Shown here one piece after another: positions 26,083 through 35,347 of a DNA stretch of 42,141 bases; within the stretch, counting starts at the first letter, position 1; every line of letters begins with the position of its first letter. Source of the DNA: Bacteroidales bacterium (lineage in GTDB: Bacteria; Bacteroidota; Bacteroidia; Bacteroidales; Marinilabiliaceae); contig CAAFWU010000075.1 in NCBI GenBank assembly GCA_900766825.1, positions 1 to 42,141 on the forward strand. The letters run 5' to 3'. The notes under the pieces are model-generated. The model had not been told where the DNA came from. It searched no databases and saw only the letters and a program-made list of their open reading frames with translations. The position numbers and the translations under genes are program-made.

Positions 26083-26601
26083 TTACTTGCCGTAGCCGAG
26101 CTTATTGAGGACTTGGTCGCTGATGTCGAGGGTTTTGTCGGCAAACATCAGACCCGTGGACGATGCTTTGTCCCAAACGGCAGAGTACTTTTTCTCGTTG
26201 GCCAATTGGGAAATGGCGTTGAAAATTTGCTCCTGAATGGGTTTGACGAGAATTTCTCGCTGCTTAAAGAGTTCTCCGTTTTGGCCGAAGTACTTCTGCT
26301 GAAGTTTTTTTGCTTCCGACTCTTTCTGAACAATCTCGTTCTCCTTATTAACCTTCATATCGTGGCTAAGGAAAACTTCCTCGTTGCGGAAAGTGTCGTA
26401 GAGTTTGGCCACCTCCTCCATTTTGGCCTTAACCTCGGCCTCATATTTCTGAGAGAGTTGGTTCAGTTGGTCGTTAGCGGTTTCGTAGGCAGGGATGTTT
26501 TTGAGGATATAGTCCAAATCGACAAAAGCAATCTTCTGAGCGAAAGCGCAAACCGATGTAAGAAGAGCCAAAGCAATGATGGCCGAAAGTTTCTTGCACA
26601 T
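26083..26601 (-). CDS. OmpH/Skp family periplasmic chaperone (first in order)
   Basis: A 172-residue exported chaperone. The start at 26601 (MCKKLSAIIALALLTSVCAFAQ) gives a proper signal peptide; an upstream ATG would add 14 hydrophobic residues of no clear origin. The mature part starts KIAFVDLDYILKNIPAYE, the conserved Skp/OmpH strand. A coiled-coil arm of about 80 residues follows (LNQLSQKYEAEVKAKMEE onwards). The C-terminus is AVWDKASSTGLMFADKTLDIS, the form usual in Bacteroidota OmpH. It is the copy closest to bamA, separated from it by 160 nt. Confidence 0.9.
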   Translation of the reverse strand: MCKKLSAIIALALLTSVCAFAQKIAFVDLDYILKNIPAYETANDQLNQLSQKYEAEVKAKMEEVAKLYDTFRNEEVFLSHDMKVNKENEIVQKESEAKKLQQKYFGQNGELFKQREILVKPIQEQIFNAISQLANEKKYSAVWDKASSTGLMFADKTLDISDQVLNKLGYGK

Positions 26602-26761
26602 ATTGTGTAGCATTAAGAACGAAACAAAGTTATTAACAATCATGATATTACCATAACGCTACGACCACAAAAAGCGGAGTAGAGTGGGAAAAGGTGTGAT
26701 ATCAGACTTAATAAATTGCAAAGTACATGCCAAAATTTAAGACAGAAAGGGCAAAAGGGGG

Positions 26762-29476
26762 TTAGAATGACTGACCCATGACGAAGTGGAATTGGCTACC
26801 GCCAGCGCCATTGTAGCCATCGACTTCGTCGAAGCCATAGCCCCAGTCCATGCCGAGCATACCAAAGATGGGCAGGAAGATGCGTACACCCGCACCAGCC
26901 GAACGCTTAAGGTCGAATGGGCTATAGTCCTCGAAGGAGCTCCAACAGTTGCCAGCCTCAGCAAAGGCCAGAACGAAGACAGTGGCCTGAGGCTGGAGAG
27001 TGATGGGGTAGCGGAGCTCCATGGTGTACTTGTTGTAGATGTTGCCATCGTAGGAGTAGGAGCTGGTGGCACGTGGCGTGAGCGAAGAGTTCTCGTAGCC
27101 ACGCAGACCAATGGTTTCCTCGCCATAGGTGCTGTAGCCCGACATACCGTCGCCACCCATCACGAACTTCTCGAAAGGCGACTTGCGCCAACGGTTGTAG
27201 TAGCCGAGGAAGCCCATTTCGAACTTACCCATGAGAACAAGTTTGCGGTCTGGGGTAAGAGGTTTGAAGACCTGCCCCTTGAGGCTCCACTTGTGATACT
27301 CGATGAATTTGTAGAGTCGCTGCTGGTCATACTCGTCGCGCCAGTTGCGGTCGCTGAAGAGAGAGTATGGTGGAGTGAACTTGACGCCGATGGAGAAGTT
27401 GGAGCCCGAACGAGTGTAGATTGGGTTATCCAAGGAGTTTCGGCTCAGTGTGACACCAAAACTGAGGTTGTGGCTCTGACCATTCTGCATGAGGAAGTAC
27501 TGCCAGTTCTGCAAACGGTAGTGCTGATAGGAGAAGTCGAAGTAGAGCACGAACCAGTCGTCGGGCCAAGAGAGGCGTCGGCCGAAGCCAACCGAGAAAC
27601 CAGATACTTTGCGATACTGCGAGAGGCTGCTCTTGCTTGGAACCACATTGCTATTGTCGCCCTGCTGATAACCAGAGGTGTAGCCATTGTAGAAGTTGTT
27701 GTAGTATGTAGAGCTAACGCCAGTCTGAGCCGAGTAGAAACCCGAAACAGAGAATGAGTTGGGTCGTTTGCCACCGAGCCAGGGCTCCGTGAAGCTAAAG
27801 GAGAGAGACTTAAAGTACTTGCCGTTGGCCTGAGCACGAAGTGAGAGTTTCTGTCCGTCGCCCGTTGGCAGAGGCGAGTAGGCCTCCTTATTAAATATGT
27901 TGCGGAGCGAGAAGTTGTTGAACGAAACGCCTATGGAGCCGACGAACATGCCAGCACCCCAACCACCCGAGAGTTCAATTTGGTCGTTGCTCTTCTCTTC
28001 GAGGTTGTAGACGATGTCCACAGTACCGTTCTCGTAGTTGGGTTGAGGCACAGGATTGATGGTCTCGGGGTTGAAGTGCCCCAACTGAGCCAACTCGCGC
28101 ACCGTACGAATAAGTTCGCTCTTGCTGAAGAGCTGACCAGGCTTGGTGCGGATCTCACGACGAACCACATGCTCATTGGTCTTGTCGTTGCCACGGATTA
28201 TGACATCGTTTATGGTTGCCTGAGTTCCCTCTACAACACGCATTTCCAAGTCTATGGTATCCCCATGCACATTGCATTCCACAGGGGTAATGTTCGAGAA
28301 GAGGTAGCCATTGTCCATATATAGGTTGTGAACGGCATCGTCCTCCTCATAGAGCCTCTTGTTGAGTTTCTTGGTGTTGTATACGTCGCCACGTTTCATG
28401 CCAAGCACGTGGGTAAGGTAGTCGCTGTTATAAATGCTGTTGCCCACCCACTTGATGTCGCCAATATAATAGCGATGACCTTCGTAGATTTCGATGTCGA
28501 TGTCCACCATATCGTCCTCGTAGGGGGTGACGGTTTGGCTGAGCACCTTAGCGTCATGATAGCCATTCTCATTGTACATATCGATGAGGGCAACCAAGTC
28601 CTTCTCGTAGAGGTCCTTGACAAACTTCTTGGTTCTGAAGAAGTTCATGAGTCCCTTTTGGTTTGTCTTCTTCATGGCCTTGTTGAGTTTGCGATAGCTC
28701 ATGACCTTGTTTCCTTGGAAACGCAAACGATGGACTTTGACCTTACCTTTTTTGTCCACCACGACCTCGAGGATGACATGGTTGTCGCGCGAACGGTCGT
28801 TGCGTTGGTTTACCTTGACGTCTACATTGAAGAAGCCTTTGTTTACAAAGAAGTCCTTGACATACTTTTCAGCTCGCTTGATGAGGAATGGAGTCACCTG
28901 CGCCTCCTCCATAATGGCAACCTTTTCGTGGACCTCTTTGGCTTCGCTGCGTTTGAGACCAACGATTTCGACACGGCTGAGTCGAGGCCTCTCTTTGAGT
29001 GCTATCTCAATAATTACATGGTCTGGGGTGGACGTGGGTTTATAGTACATCTTGACGTCAGAGAAGAGACCATTGTTGAGATATCGCTTTACGGACTGTG
29101 TTATTTCGTCGCCAGGGATTGCCACCTCTTGACCACGATAGAGACCCGAGAGGTTGACGAGCAGGGTTTGATCCATGTTGGCAACACCAGAGACCACGAT
29201 ATCGTCGATGACGTACTTACGAGCCACGCCCGAGTAGGATACTTTGGTCACGTTGACCTCTTGTTTGTCCTGCGCCGTCTCGTTAGAAGGCTGAGAGGTC
29301 TGAATATTTTGAGCGTCAGCATCTCCATTCACGTTGAGTGAATCGGCCGATTGAGCAGCGGCAACGTCCTGAGTGGCTGCAGCGTTAGCATCGTCGGACA
29401 CTTCGGTCTCTGTTTGCGCCATTGCGTTGCAGAGACTGAGAAGCATGAGCGTAGGGAATATGAAATTCTTGAACAT
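26762..29476 (-). CDS. bamA: Outer-membrane protein assembly factor BamA
   Basis: The central, essential subunit of the BAM complex, which folds and inserts beta-barrel proteins into the outer membrane. The 904 residues start with a signal peptide (to about residue 20, MAQ). A low-complexity Ala/Asp/Gln/Asn/Thr-rich linker of ~50 residues follows and is characteristic of Bacteroidota. Five POTRA domains span about 85-480 (for example VIDDIVVSGVANMD, LSRVEIVGLKRSEA, INDVIIRGNDKTNEHVV). The barrel then runs to the C-terminal phenylalanine (GQSF), with the VRGY-type lid segment present as IGLRGYENSS. It sits between uppS and the OmpH chaperone genes that serve the same pathway. Confidence 0.96.
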   Translation of the reverse strand: MFKNFIFPTLMLLSLCNAMAQTETEVSDDANAAATQDVAAAQSADSLNVNGDADAQNIQTSQPSNETAQDKQEVNVTKVSYSGVARKYVIDDIVVSGVANMDQTLLVNLSGLYRGQEVAIPGDEITQSVKRYLNNGLFSDVKMYYKPTSTPDHVIIEIALKERPRLSRVEIVGLKRSEAKEVHEKVAIMEEAQVTPFLIKRAEKYVKDFFVNKGFFNVDVKVNQRNDRSRDNHVILEVVVDKKGKVKVHRLRFQGNKVMSYRKLNKAMKKTNQKGLMNFFRTKKFVKDLYEKDLVALIDMYNENGYHDAKVLSQTVTPYEDDMVDIDIEIYEGHRYYIGDIKWVGNSIYNSDYLTHVLGMKRGDVYNTKKLNKRLYEEDDAVHNLYMDNGYLFSNITPVECNVHGDTIDLEMRVVEGTQATINDVIIRGNDKTNEHVVRREIRTKPGQLFSKSELIRTVRELAQLGHFNPETINPVPQPNYENGTVDIVYNLEEKSNDQIELSGGWGAGMFVGSIGVSFNNFSLRNIFNKEAYSPLPTGDGQKLSLRAQANGKYFKSLSFSFTEPWLGGKRPNSFSVSGFYSAQTGVSSTYYNNFYNGYTSGYQQGDNSNVVPSKSSLSQYRKVSGFSVGFGRRLSWPDDWFVLYFDFSYQHYRLQNWQYFLMQNGQSHNLSFGVTLSRNSLDNPIYTRSGSNFSIGVKFTPPYSLFSDRNWRDEYDQQRLYKFIEYHKWSLKGQVFKPLTPDRKLVLMGKFEMGFLGYYNRWRKSPFEKFVMGGDGMSGYSTYGEETIGLRGYENSSLTPRATSSYSYDGNIYNKYTMELRYPITLQPQATVFVLAFAEAGNCWSSFEDYSPFDLKRSAGAGVRIFLPIFGMLGMDWGYGFDEVDGYNGAGGSQFHFVMGQSF

Positions 29477-29522
29477 TACGTGGTTCGTGGGTGTCTATTG
29501 TAAAATGTGAGAGAGTGGTAAA

Positions 29523-30266
29523 TTACTTTTTTTCAACTTGTTCGCTTGTTTTACCAAAACGTCTCTCGCGATGCTGATAATCAACTATTGCTTTATAGAG
29601 TTCCTCGGCATTGAAGTCAGGCCAAAGTGTAGAGGTGAAGTAGAATTCGGAGTAGGCGGCTTGCCAAAGTAAGAAGTTGCTGATGCGGAATTCACCGCTT
29701 GTTCTGATAACGAGTTCGGGATCTGGCGTTTGAGCCGTTGCCAAATGATTTTGGAAAACGCTGTCGTCGATTTGGTCAGGCTCGAGTTTGCCCTCTGCCA
29801 CCTCGCGAGCTATGGCTTTGGCAGCCTGCGTCATGTCCCATCGACCACTGTAGCTAAGGGCCAAAACGAGTGTGAGCCCCGTGTTGTTCTTGGTCTGCTC
29901 CACACTCTTACGGAGTTTGTCGGCCAAGGCGTTGGGGAGATTCCAGTCGCCCACCACTTGCAGACGGACGTTGTTTTTCATCAGATCGGCGAGTTCGCCA
30001 TCGATGGTGGAGCTGAGCAAAGACATGAGTCCCTGAACCTCGGCAGCGGGTCGGTTCCAGTTCTCGGTGGAGAAGACAAAGAGCGTGAGGTATCGAATGC
30101 CTATAGCAGCAGCAGCCTCGGTGACAGTGCGCACAGAGCCCACGCCGAACTTATGTCCGACGAGGCGTATGTTGCCCTGCTTTTTTGCCCAACGTCCGTT
30201 GCCGTCCATGATGATGGCCACGTGCTGTGGCACATTTGCCGAGTCTATCTGCTCTTTGTATGTCAT
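29523..30266 (-). CDS. uppS: Undecaprenyl diphosphate synthase
   Basis: Builds the C55 undecaprenyl diphosphate lipid carrier used for peptidoglycan and O-antigen synthesis by adding isoprene units to farnesyl diphosphate. The 247 residues are typical. Signatures are HVAIIMDGNGRWAK, with the Mg-binding Asp at 21, YLTLFVFSTENWNRP, the ALSYSGRWDM segment, and the late PDPELVIRTSGEFRISNFLLWQ, where the RTSGE-R-SN pattern is diagnostic. It begins 118 nt after the DUF6089 gene and ends 46 nt before bamA. It depends on precursors made by the Dxs pathway. Confidence 0.96.
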   Translation of the reverse strand: MTYKEQIDSANVPQHVAIIMDGNGRWAKKQGNIRLVGHKFGVGSVRTVTEAAAAIGIRYLTLFVFSTENWNRPAAEVQGLMSLLSSTIDGELADLMKNNVRLQVVGDWNLPNALADKLRKSVEQTKNNTGLTLVLALSYSGRWDMTQAAKAIAREVAEGKLEPDQIDDSVFQNHLATAQTPDPELVIRTSGEFRISNFLLWQAAYSEFYFTSTLWPDFNAEELYKAIVDYQHRERRFGKTSEQVEKK

Positions 30267-30384
30267 TGCAATGCAGTCGTGACTGTTATAAATATATTTA
30301 TTATGAGACGATTAGCCTCGTAAGAAGTTGAGAGAATCGCAGAGTGAAGGGGCACTGGATTCGGGAGGGATGAGGTGAGGTTAA

Positions 30385-31212
30385 TCAGTCTCTGCGGAAA
30401 GTGCGCAAACCGTCGTTGCAGACGAGCGAACGAGGCCACATGCTAAACGAGAGGGTAAAGGTGAGAGCCGAGAACCAATCGTTGTTGTGTGTGAAGGTGT
30501 GCTTTCCGTTCTTATAGGGGTCGGATGGGTCGAAAGTGCCATCGAGGCTTTCAATGCATTCCAACTTGTCAGTAAATGTCTTGTGAAAAGTCCACTCAAG
30601 ACCCAACCTCAAAAGTTTGTTAACTTTATACTTACATCCGATACCGAATGGCAAAGATAAGCAAAATTGGCGTTTCTTATCTCCATCGTCGTAATGCCTA
30701 AAAGAAGTGCACCCTAAACCAAGTGTTATGTAGGGTGTGAAACGCGTTTGATCCTTTCGAAAGGCGTGATCGAAACTAAGGAAGTTTATCTCGCCCATGA
30801 CCGAAATGTCCAGCAGTTGGTTTTTGAAAGAGCAGTTGCCAGGTCGCAGTGCAACTGTCTCACCTTCGGAGAGTTGCCCCGAAGGAGGGGTCAGTTCGGT
30901 ACTGGAGTAGACATCGCCATTGGAGCTATTGTAGGCACCTTTAATGCCATTGACAGAGACCACGGCTTTGGCGGCCACACGGTCCGAAAAAATGTATCGA
31001 CCCATGACGCCAAAAGCAGCACGTGTGTCCTTAAACTGTTGAGATGGATTCATCTCGCCCAAATAGTAGCTGCCGCCAGCCAAGATGCCGAACTCGAGTC
31101 GGTCCTGAGCCCAAAGGTTGGCGGGACAAATGATGTTGGCAATGAAGAACATCCCCCACAACAGAGCGATGTGCCAACTTGCCAAACGAGCACCAATGGC
31201 GGGGTTGACCAT
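30385..31212 (-). CDS. PorG-like outer-membrane beta-barrel protein (DUF6089)
   Basis: A 275-residue exported protein resembling the DUF6089/PorG family, whose genes lie next to uppS and bamA in Bacteroidota. The start at 31212 gives a signal sequence with hydrophobic core IALLWGMFFIANIICPANLWAQ. An ATG at 31299 would add 29 polar residues before it and is less likely. After the signal, alternating strands such as RLEFGILAGGSYYLGEMNP, FTPYITLGLGC and LLRLGLEWTFHKTF suggest an eight-stranded barrel. In species with type IX secretion, PorG is part of that machine. Most Bacteroidales keep a homologue without it, so its role here is open. Confidence 0.8.
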   Translation of the reverse strand: MVNPAIGARLASWHIALLWGMFFIANIICPANLWAQDRLEFGILAGGSYYLGEMNPSQQFKDTRAAFGVMGRYIFSDRVAAKAVVSVNGIKGAYNSSNGDVYSSTELTPPSGQLSEGETVALRPGNCSFKNQLLDISVMGEINFLSFDHAFRKDQTRFTPYITLGLGCTSFRHYDDGDKKRQFCLSLPFGIGCKYKVNKLLRLGLEWTFHKTFTDKLECIESLDGTFDPSDPYKNGKHTFTHNNDWFSALTFTLSFSMWPRSLVCNDGLRTFRRD

Positions 31213-31380
31213 GGGGCTTGCCACATGAGATGAGGCAATGTTGTCAAGAGGGCATACCTTGGGTTGCAAAGGTTGATATATTTTATGAAAGGGCATCATC
31301 TTTTCAATAGTCGCCTAATTTTCTTCTACAAACGAAAGCCTTGGGTTAAAATTGTCAAGGGTTTGAGCGAAAAAGTGGGC

Positions 31381-32334
31381 TCAGTCGTCGTTGTCTTCAA
31401 AAGTTGGTGCACTTGGGTTAACATGCGCATCCTGATGAAGAAGATTGTTGCGGGCGTCGGCTCCCCAAAGCAGTTTCTCGCGTAGGGTACGGAAGAAGGA
31501 GTAGCTGGCGAGCTGGATACGTCGGACCCTGATGTTGGCTTTGGCAATGCGGAGCCTGGTGCCGTTGGGCATGAGATGGGTCTGACCGTCGAAAGAGGTC
31601 ATTATGTTTGGGCCACGACCATCGACCCTGAGGCTAAGGACAACACTCTGTGGCAGCACGAGAGGTCGCATTGAGAGGTTGTGTGGAGCAACAGGGGTGA
31701 GAGTTAGGCAGTTGGCAGTTGGGTAGACAATGGGACCGCCAACGGAAAGGGAGTAGGCGGTGGAGCCAGTGGCGGTGGAGAGGATAAGACCATCGGCCCA
31801 ATAGGAGGTGAGGAAATCGCCGTCGACATAGGCATCGATGGTAAGCATGGACGAGTTGTCGCACTTGGAAATGGCAAACTCGTTGACAGCGAAGCCAATG
31901 GGTTCTCGTTGGTCGTTGGCATACATATTGAGCACGGGCACGTCTGTTGTTCTATAGTTGCCCATGCAGAGGTCGGCAACGGCCTGTTGCAATTGGTCTG
32001 GTGCCACATCGGAGAGGAAGCCGAGTCGACCACGGTTTATGCCTAGAACGGGGACATCGGTGCCCATGACCAGTTTGGCAGCGGCAAGGAATGTGCCATC
32101 GCCTCCAACACTTAGCACAGCTTGCACGCCATTGGTTGGGACTCCTGCCATGTGTTGGCTCACGAACTGAAGGTCGGGAAAATGGCACTGCGCCATTTGC
32201 TCGAAGAGGGTCTCCCAAACGGCCACATGGCATCGTTGTGCACAGAGCAACCTAATGAGCCGACTGTAGGTGTCGGCCGCATGAGGGTCGAAGTGTCGGC
32301 TAAAGATGAGATATGTAGGTTGCTGCGAAACCAT
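31381..32334 (-). CDS. nadK: NAD kinase
   Basis: Phosphorylates NAD+ to NADP+, the only route to NADP. The 317 residues include the GGDGT motif (77-81), the following NRGRLGFLSDV (100-110), the NE-containing FAVNEFAISK segment and the glycine-rich STATGSTAYSLSVGGPIVYP, all characteristic of NAD kinases. The C-terminus extends about 20 residues past the last conserved strand with Asp and Asn-rich sequence (NAPTFEDNDD-like end). It begins 27 nt after mpl, so the two are probably co-transcribed. Confidence 0.96.
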   Translation of the reverse strand: MVSQQPTYLIFSRHFDPHAADTYSRLIRLLCAQRCHVAVWETLFEQMAQCHFPDLQFVSQHMAGVPTNGVQAVLSVGGDGTFLAAAKLVMGTDVPVLGINRGRLGFLSDVAPDQLQQAVADLCMGNYRTTDVPVLNMYANDQREPIGFAVNEFAISKCDNSSMLTIDAYVDGDFLTSYWADGLILSTATGSTAYSLSVGGPIVYPTANCLTLTPVAPHNLSMRPLVLPQSVVLSLRVDGRGPNIMTSFDGQTHLMPNGTRLRIAKANIRVRRIQLASYSFFRTLREKLLWGADARNNLLHQDAHVNPSAPTFEDNDD

Positions 32335-32361
32335 ATTAACAGTAATGAGAGAGAAAGAGGG

Positions 32362-33735
32362 TTAGTTCACCAACTCGTTGGCCACTTGGCGAAGGTTGAG
32401 ACCATCGAAATCGCCCGAGGTCATGAGCAGCAGGACTGCCCCGTTGAGGTCGGTGCGTTGGAGCCTACGAACCACATCGGCCGAATTGGTGAAGACGTCC
32501 ATGTTCCTATGTGCAAAGGCACAGGCCACATCGGTCACCGAGAAGGGGTCCAAACGCTTGTGTTGGAAACCAGTGGGGTTGAAATATACAATGGCCTCGT
32601 CGGCTCCATCCATGGTGCCCTCGTACTGTGGCAGAAAATCGCGGGTGAGGCTACTGAAGGTATGCAACTCCATGCAAGCCACCACCTTACGCCCAGCATG
32701 ACGCTGACTGACGGCATCGATGGTTGCCTTGAGTTTTGACGGAGAATGGGCAAAGTCGAGGTAGGCAATGGCTTTGGAACCCTTGGCGAGCAACTGAAGT
32801 CGGCGCGCAGCCCCAGCAAAGGAGGCTATGGCGTCGGCAAACTGTTCGGGTGTTACACCGATTTGTTGGCAGGCCAACATGGCAGCGTTCATGTTCTGCA
32901 TGTTGTGGTTTCCAAAGACGCCGAGCTTAACCTCGCGTCCATTGATTTGAGCCACGGCAGCAGTTTGGTCGTCGGTTCCAGGTGTCCAATTGAAACCAGC
33001 GTAGGGCAGAATTTTGACGTTCTGAGGGAAGGCCTCGGAAGAAATGCTGCGCAGATTGGCATCGCGGTCGCAGAAAATGAGGGCACCGTTGGGCTCAATG
33101 GAGTGGGCAAACTTACGGAACTGATCCACATAGCCGTCGAAGGTTGGGAAGACATTGACGTGGTCCCAAGCAATGCCAGTTATGATGGCCACATTGGGGT
33201 GGTAGTGCAGGAATTTCGAGGTGCGGTCAAGTGGGGAAGTAAGATACTCATCGCCCTCAAAGACAGCCACTTTTGATGTTTTGGAGAGACCAACCATGGT
33301 GTCGAACCCCTCCACGTGGGCGCCAACCATGTAGTCGAACTCAATGCCCAGATGGCGAAGGACGTGCATAATCATGGCCGTGGTTGTGGTCTTGCCATGG
33401 CTACCGCCCACCACCACACGGGTTTTGTCGGCTGTCTGCTCGTAGAGGTAGTCTGGGAAAGAGTAGATCTTGATGTTCAGTTCACGCGCCCTAACGAGTT
33501 CGGGGTTATCCTCGGTGGCGTGCATGCCCAAGATAACGGCATCGAGATCGGCCGTGATGCGCTCGGGATGCCAACCGGGCTGGTCTGGCAGGAGCCCATG
33601 CTGAGCCAAATGGGAACGCGAGGGTTCAAAGAACTCATCGTCGGAGCCCGAGACATCGTAGCCCTTGGTTTTGAGGGCTATGGCCAAGTTGTGCATAACG
33701 GCACCGCCAATGGCAATGAAGTGTACCTTATTCAC
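32362..33735 (-). CDS. mpl: UDP-N-acetylmuramate:tripeptide ligase Mpl
   Basis: Recycles peptidoglycan by joining the L-Ala-D-Glu-meso-DAP tripeptide to UDP-MurNAc. The 457 residues are right for Mpl. The N-terminal UDP-binding domain begins NKVHFIAIGGAVMHNLAIALK, and the P-loop is GSHGKTTTT (111-119). Mpl-specific features are the GYDVSGSDDEFFEPS segment (25-39) and the central FEGDEYLTSPLDRTSKF, where MurC has a different sequence. The C-terminal domain follows from about 310. It begins 105 nt after the flippase-like gene and precedes nadK by 27 nt. Confidence 0.95.
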   Translation of the reverse strand: MNKVHFIAIGGAVMHNLAIALKTKGYDVSGSDDEFFEPSRSHLAQHGLLPDQPGWHPERITADLDAVILGMHATEDNPELVRARELNIKIYSFPDYLYEQTADKTRVVVGGSHGKTTTTAMIMHVLRHLGIEFDYMVGAHVEGFDTMVGLSKTSKVAVFEGDEYLTSPLDRTSKFLHYHPNVAIITGIAWDHVNVFPTFDGYVDQFRKFAHSIEPNGALIFCDRDANLRSISSEAFPQNVKILPYAGFNWTPGTDDQTAAVAQINGREVKLGVFGNHNMQNMNAAMLACQQIGVTPEQFADAIASFAGAARRLQLLAKGSKAIAYLDFAHSPSKLKATIDAVSQRHAGRKVVACMELHTFSSLTRDFLPQYEGTMDGADEAIVYFNPTGFQHKRLDPFSVTDVACAFAHRNMDVFTNSADVVRRLQRTDLNGAVLLLMTSGDFDGLNLRQVANELVN

Positions 33736-33840
33736 GGTTCGCGATGTTTGTTAGTTAATCAGTTGATTATGTGGGCGTATTGCACTGCGATATGTATTGT
33801 AGTGGCAATGTATGGCGAGGTGGGGATGCGGAAATATGGG

Positions 33841-34878
33841 TTAGTTTCCAAGATTGCCGTTTGGTTCCCCCTCCTTATTATTAATATCTTTAGAGTTGAT
33901 GTTGGACTCAATGGCATCTTGAGCCTCGTCGGAGGCGTCCTCTATGACCATGCCGAAGTCGATTGGTTCTTTTGGTCTGGGAACGAGTTTGCCATCGATG
34001 AGGTCGGACCTAATTGCCAAAACCAAGCCAGGGAGAGCGCCAACGAGCGACACGGCATAGAAGAGCAGGCTAAGAGAGATGGCAAAGGCTTGATCGACTC
34101 CCAAATATCGCGAGCCAATCATGAAGGCCACCTCGCGAGCCCCCACGCCTCCCACAGTGACGGGCACAGCTGAGGCTATGCTGCTAATGAGGAAGAGGAA
34201 GAGGTAATCCCCCACCCTACCCGTTGCATTGATGCCAGCCAGAATGGCAGCAGCAGTGAGCATCTGAAGTCCCTGAACAGCAAAAGAGTAGAGCAGAGCC
34301 CGAAAGGCCGCGCGGATGAGGCATCGCTGCAAGAGACGAAAAAAGAGCCAATAGAGCCAGAGCCCTATGGGGACCAAGAGCAGAAGCCAAAGCAACTGAT
34401 GGTCGTCCGAAAGGCCGATGCTCGAAGCCAGACCAGCGCGAAAGGAGGCGTAGATGACGGTGTAGAAACAGATGGCCGCCAAGCCGCTAAGACGGTCGCC
34501 GAGCAAGGCCATGACGGTTGGTTTGACCTTGGCATCCTTTCGTTTATGGAGCCAATAGACCTTGTATCCATCGCCCCCCACACCGCCAGGGAGGAAAAAG
34601 TTGTAGAACATGCCCAGCCAATAGAGCTTGACATTGACCCACCATCCGATGTTGAGCGGAACGGCGGCAAGCATGCCCCTGACCCTGTTGGAGCTAATGA
34701 TTTGTGAGCCTATGTAGATAAGCAGTGCCAAGATGAGCCACCAAGCGGAAGCTCCTCGGATGACATTGCTTGTCTGCTCAATGTCAATTTTGGAAAAGAC
34801 AAAGCACAAGGCACCTGCCGAGACACAAATCTTCAGCAGGCTCTTGAGAACTTTTTTCGTTTTGTCTGTCATTTCCAA
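33841..34878 (-). CDS. Flippase-like membrane protein (lysylphosphatidylglycerol synthase TM family)
   Basis: A 345-residue integral membrane protein of the LPG_synthase_TM/UPF0104 superfamily, whose members flip or transfer lipids. About eight hydrophobic segments lie between 12 and 300. Family landmarks are LLKICVSAGALCFVFSKID near the N-terminus, the MFYNFFLPGGVGGDGYKVYWL segment with its F-x-P-G-G-x-G-x-D pattern, and a late PVTVGGVGAREVAF. The hydrophilic C-terminal tail is about 45 residues. No enzymatic domain is attached, so a flippase or regulatory role is likely. The lipid substrate is unknown. Confidence 0.85.
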   Translation of the reverse strand: MEMTDKTKKVLKSLLKICVSAGALCFVFSKIDIEQTSNVIRGASAWWLILALLIYIGSQIISSNRVRGMLAAVPLNIGWWVNVKLYWLGMFYNFFLPGGVGGDGYKVYWLHKRKDAKVKPTVMALLGDRLSGLAAICFYTVIYASFRAGLASSIGLSDDHQLLWLLLLVPIGLWLYWLFFRLLQRCLIRAAFRALLYSFAVQGLQMLTAAAILAGINATGRVGDYLFLFLISSIASAVPVTVGGVGAREVAFMIGSRYLGVDQAFAISLSLLFYAVSLVGALPGLVLAIRSDLIDGKLVPRPKEPIDFGMVIEDASDEAQDAIESNINSKDINNKEGEPNGNLGN

Positions 34879-34900
34879 AGAGGAAGAGCAAAAGGTGTAT

Positions 34901-34933
34901 AGTAAAAGGAGACCAAAGGAAAGTCCTTTTACT
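34901..34933 (-). terminator. Hairpin overlapping the end of the C_GCAxxG_C_C gene
   Basis: AGTAAAAGGA (34901-34910) pairs with TCCTTTTACT (34924-34933), a 10-bp perfect stem with a 13-nt loop. The stop codon of the upstream gene lies inside the stem. It could terminate that gene or attenuate the flippase gene that starts 22 nt further on. Confidence 0.45.
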
Positions 34934-35255
34934 TGAGTTTTTCAATAATCTGGTCGGTGATGTCGACACAATCGGGGCAAGAGGTGCGGGCCTTGGTTTT
35001 GATGTCCAAACAGGTGAGGACACCAACTCGTTCCTGAAAAGTCTTGGTTATTTGGTCGGCCTTGTTGGGCAAGAGGCAAGTGGCGACATAGAGAGCACCG
35101 CAAACAGCACCAGGTGCACGACCAGCGGCAAGACCAGAGAACTTTTTGACAGCTTCCTCTTTGGAAAGACCAAGGATGTCGGCGTATTTATAGGCAACAG
35201 CCATGGCGCAATCGTGCTTATATGGCTCTTTGCGAAAAGTATCGAGACACTTCAT
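34929..35255 (-). CDS. C_GCAxxG_C_C family protein
   Basis: A 108-residue cysteine-rich protein. Cysteines are at 3, 16, 52, 60, 82, 93 and 96. The segments HDCAMAVA and AAGRAPGAVCGALY match the C_GCAxxG_C_C pattern, which is thought to bind metal or act in redox chemistry, although the function is not established. The final CPDC pair sits in a typical short helical end. There is no signal peptide. It is encoded 92 nt after the HD-domain gene and directly before the flippase-like gene. Confidence 0.8.
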   Translation of the reverse strand: MKCLDTFRKEPYKHDCAMAVAYKYADILGLSKEEAVKKFSGLAAGRAPGAVCGALYVATCLLPNKADQITKTFQERVGVLTCLDIKTKARTSCPDCVDITDQIIEKLK

Positions 35256-35347
35256 AAGTAATGTGTTTTAAATTGTCGGTAGATAGGGCTGACCGAAAAT
35301 TGCAAGATCGATATGGAGCGGGTGAGCCGAGAGTTTGGTGTTAGCTC

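Noticed and set aside
28328..29341. Long plus-strand frame inside bamA
   Set aside because: It is antisense to a clearly conserved BamA and has no recognisable domain.
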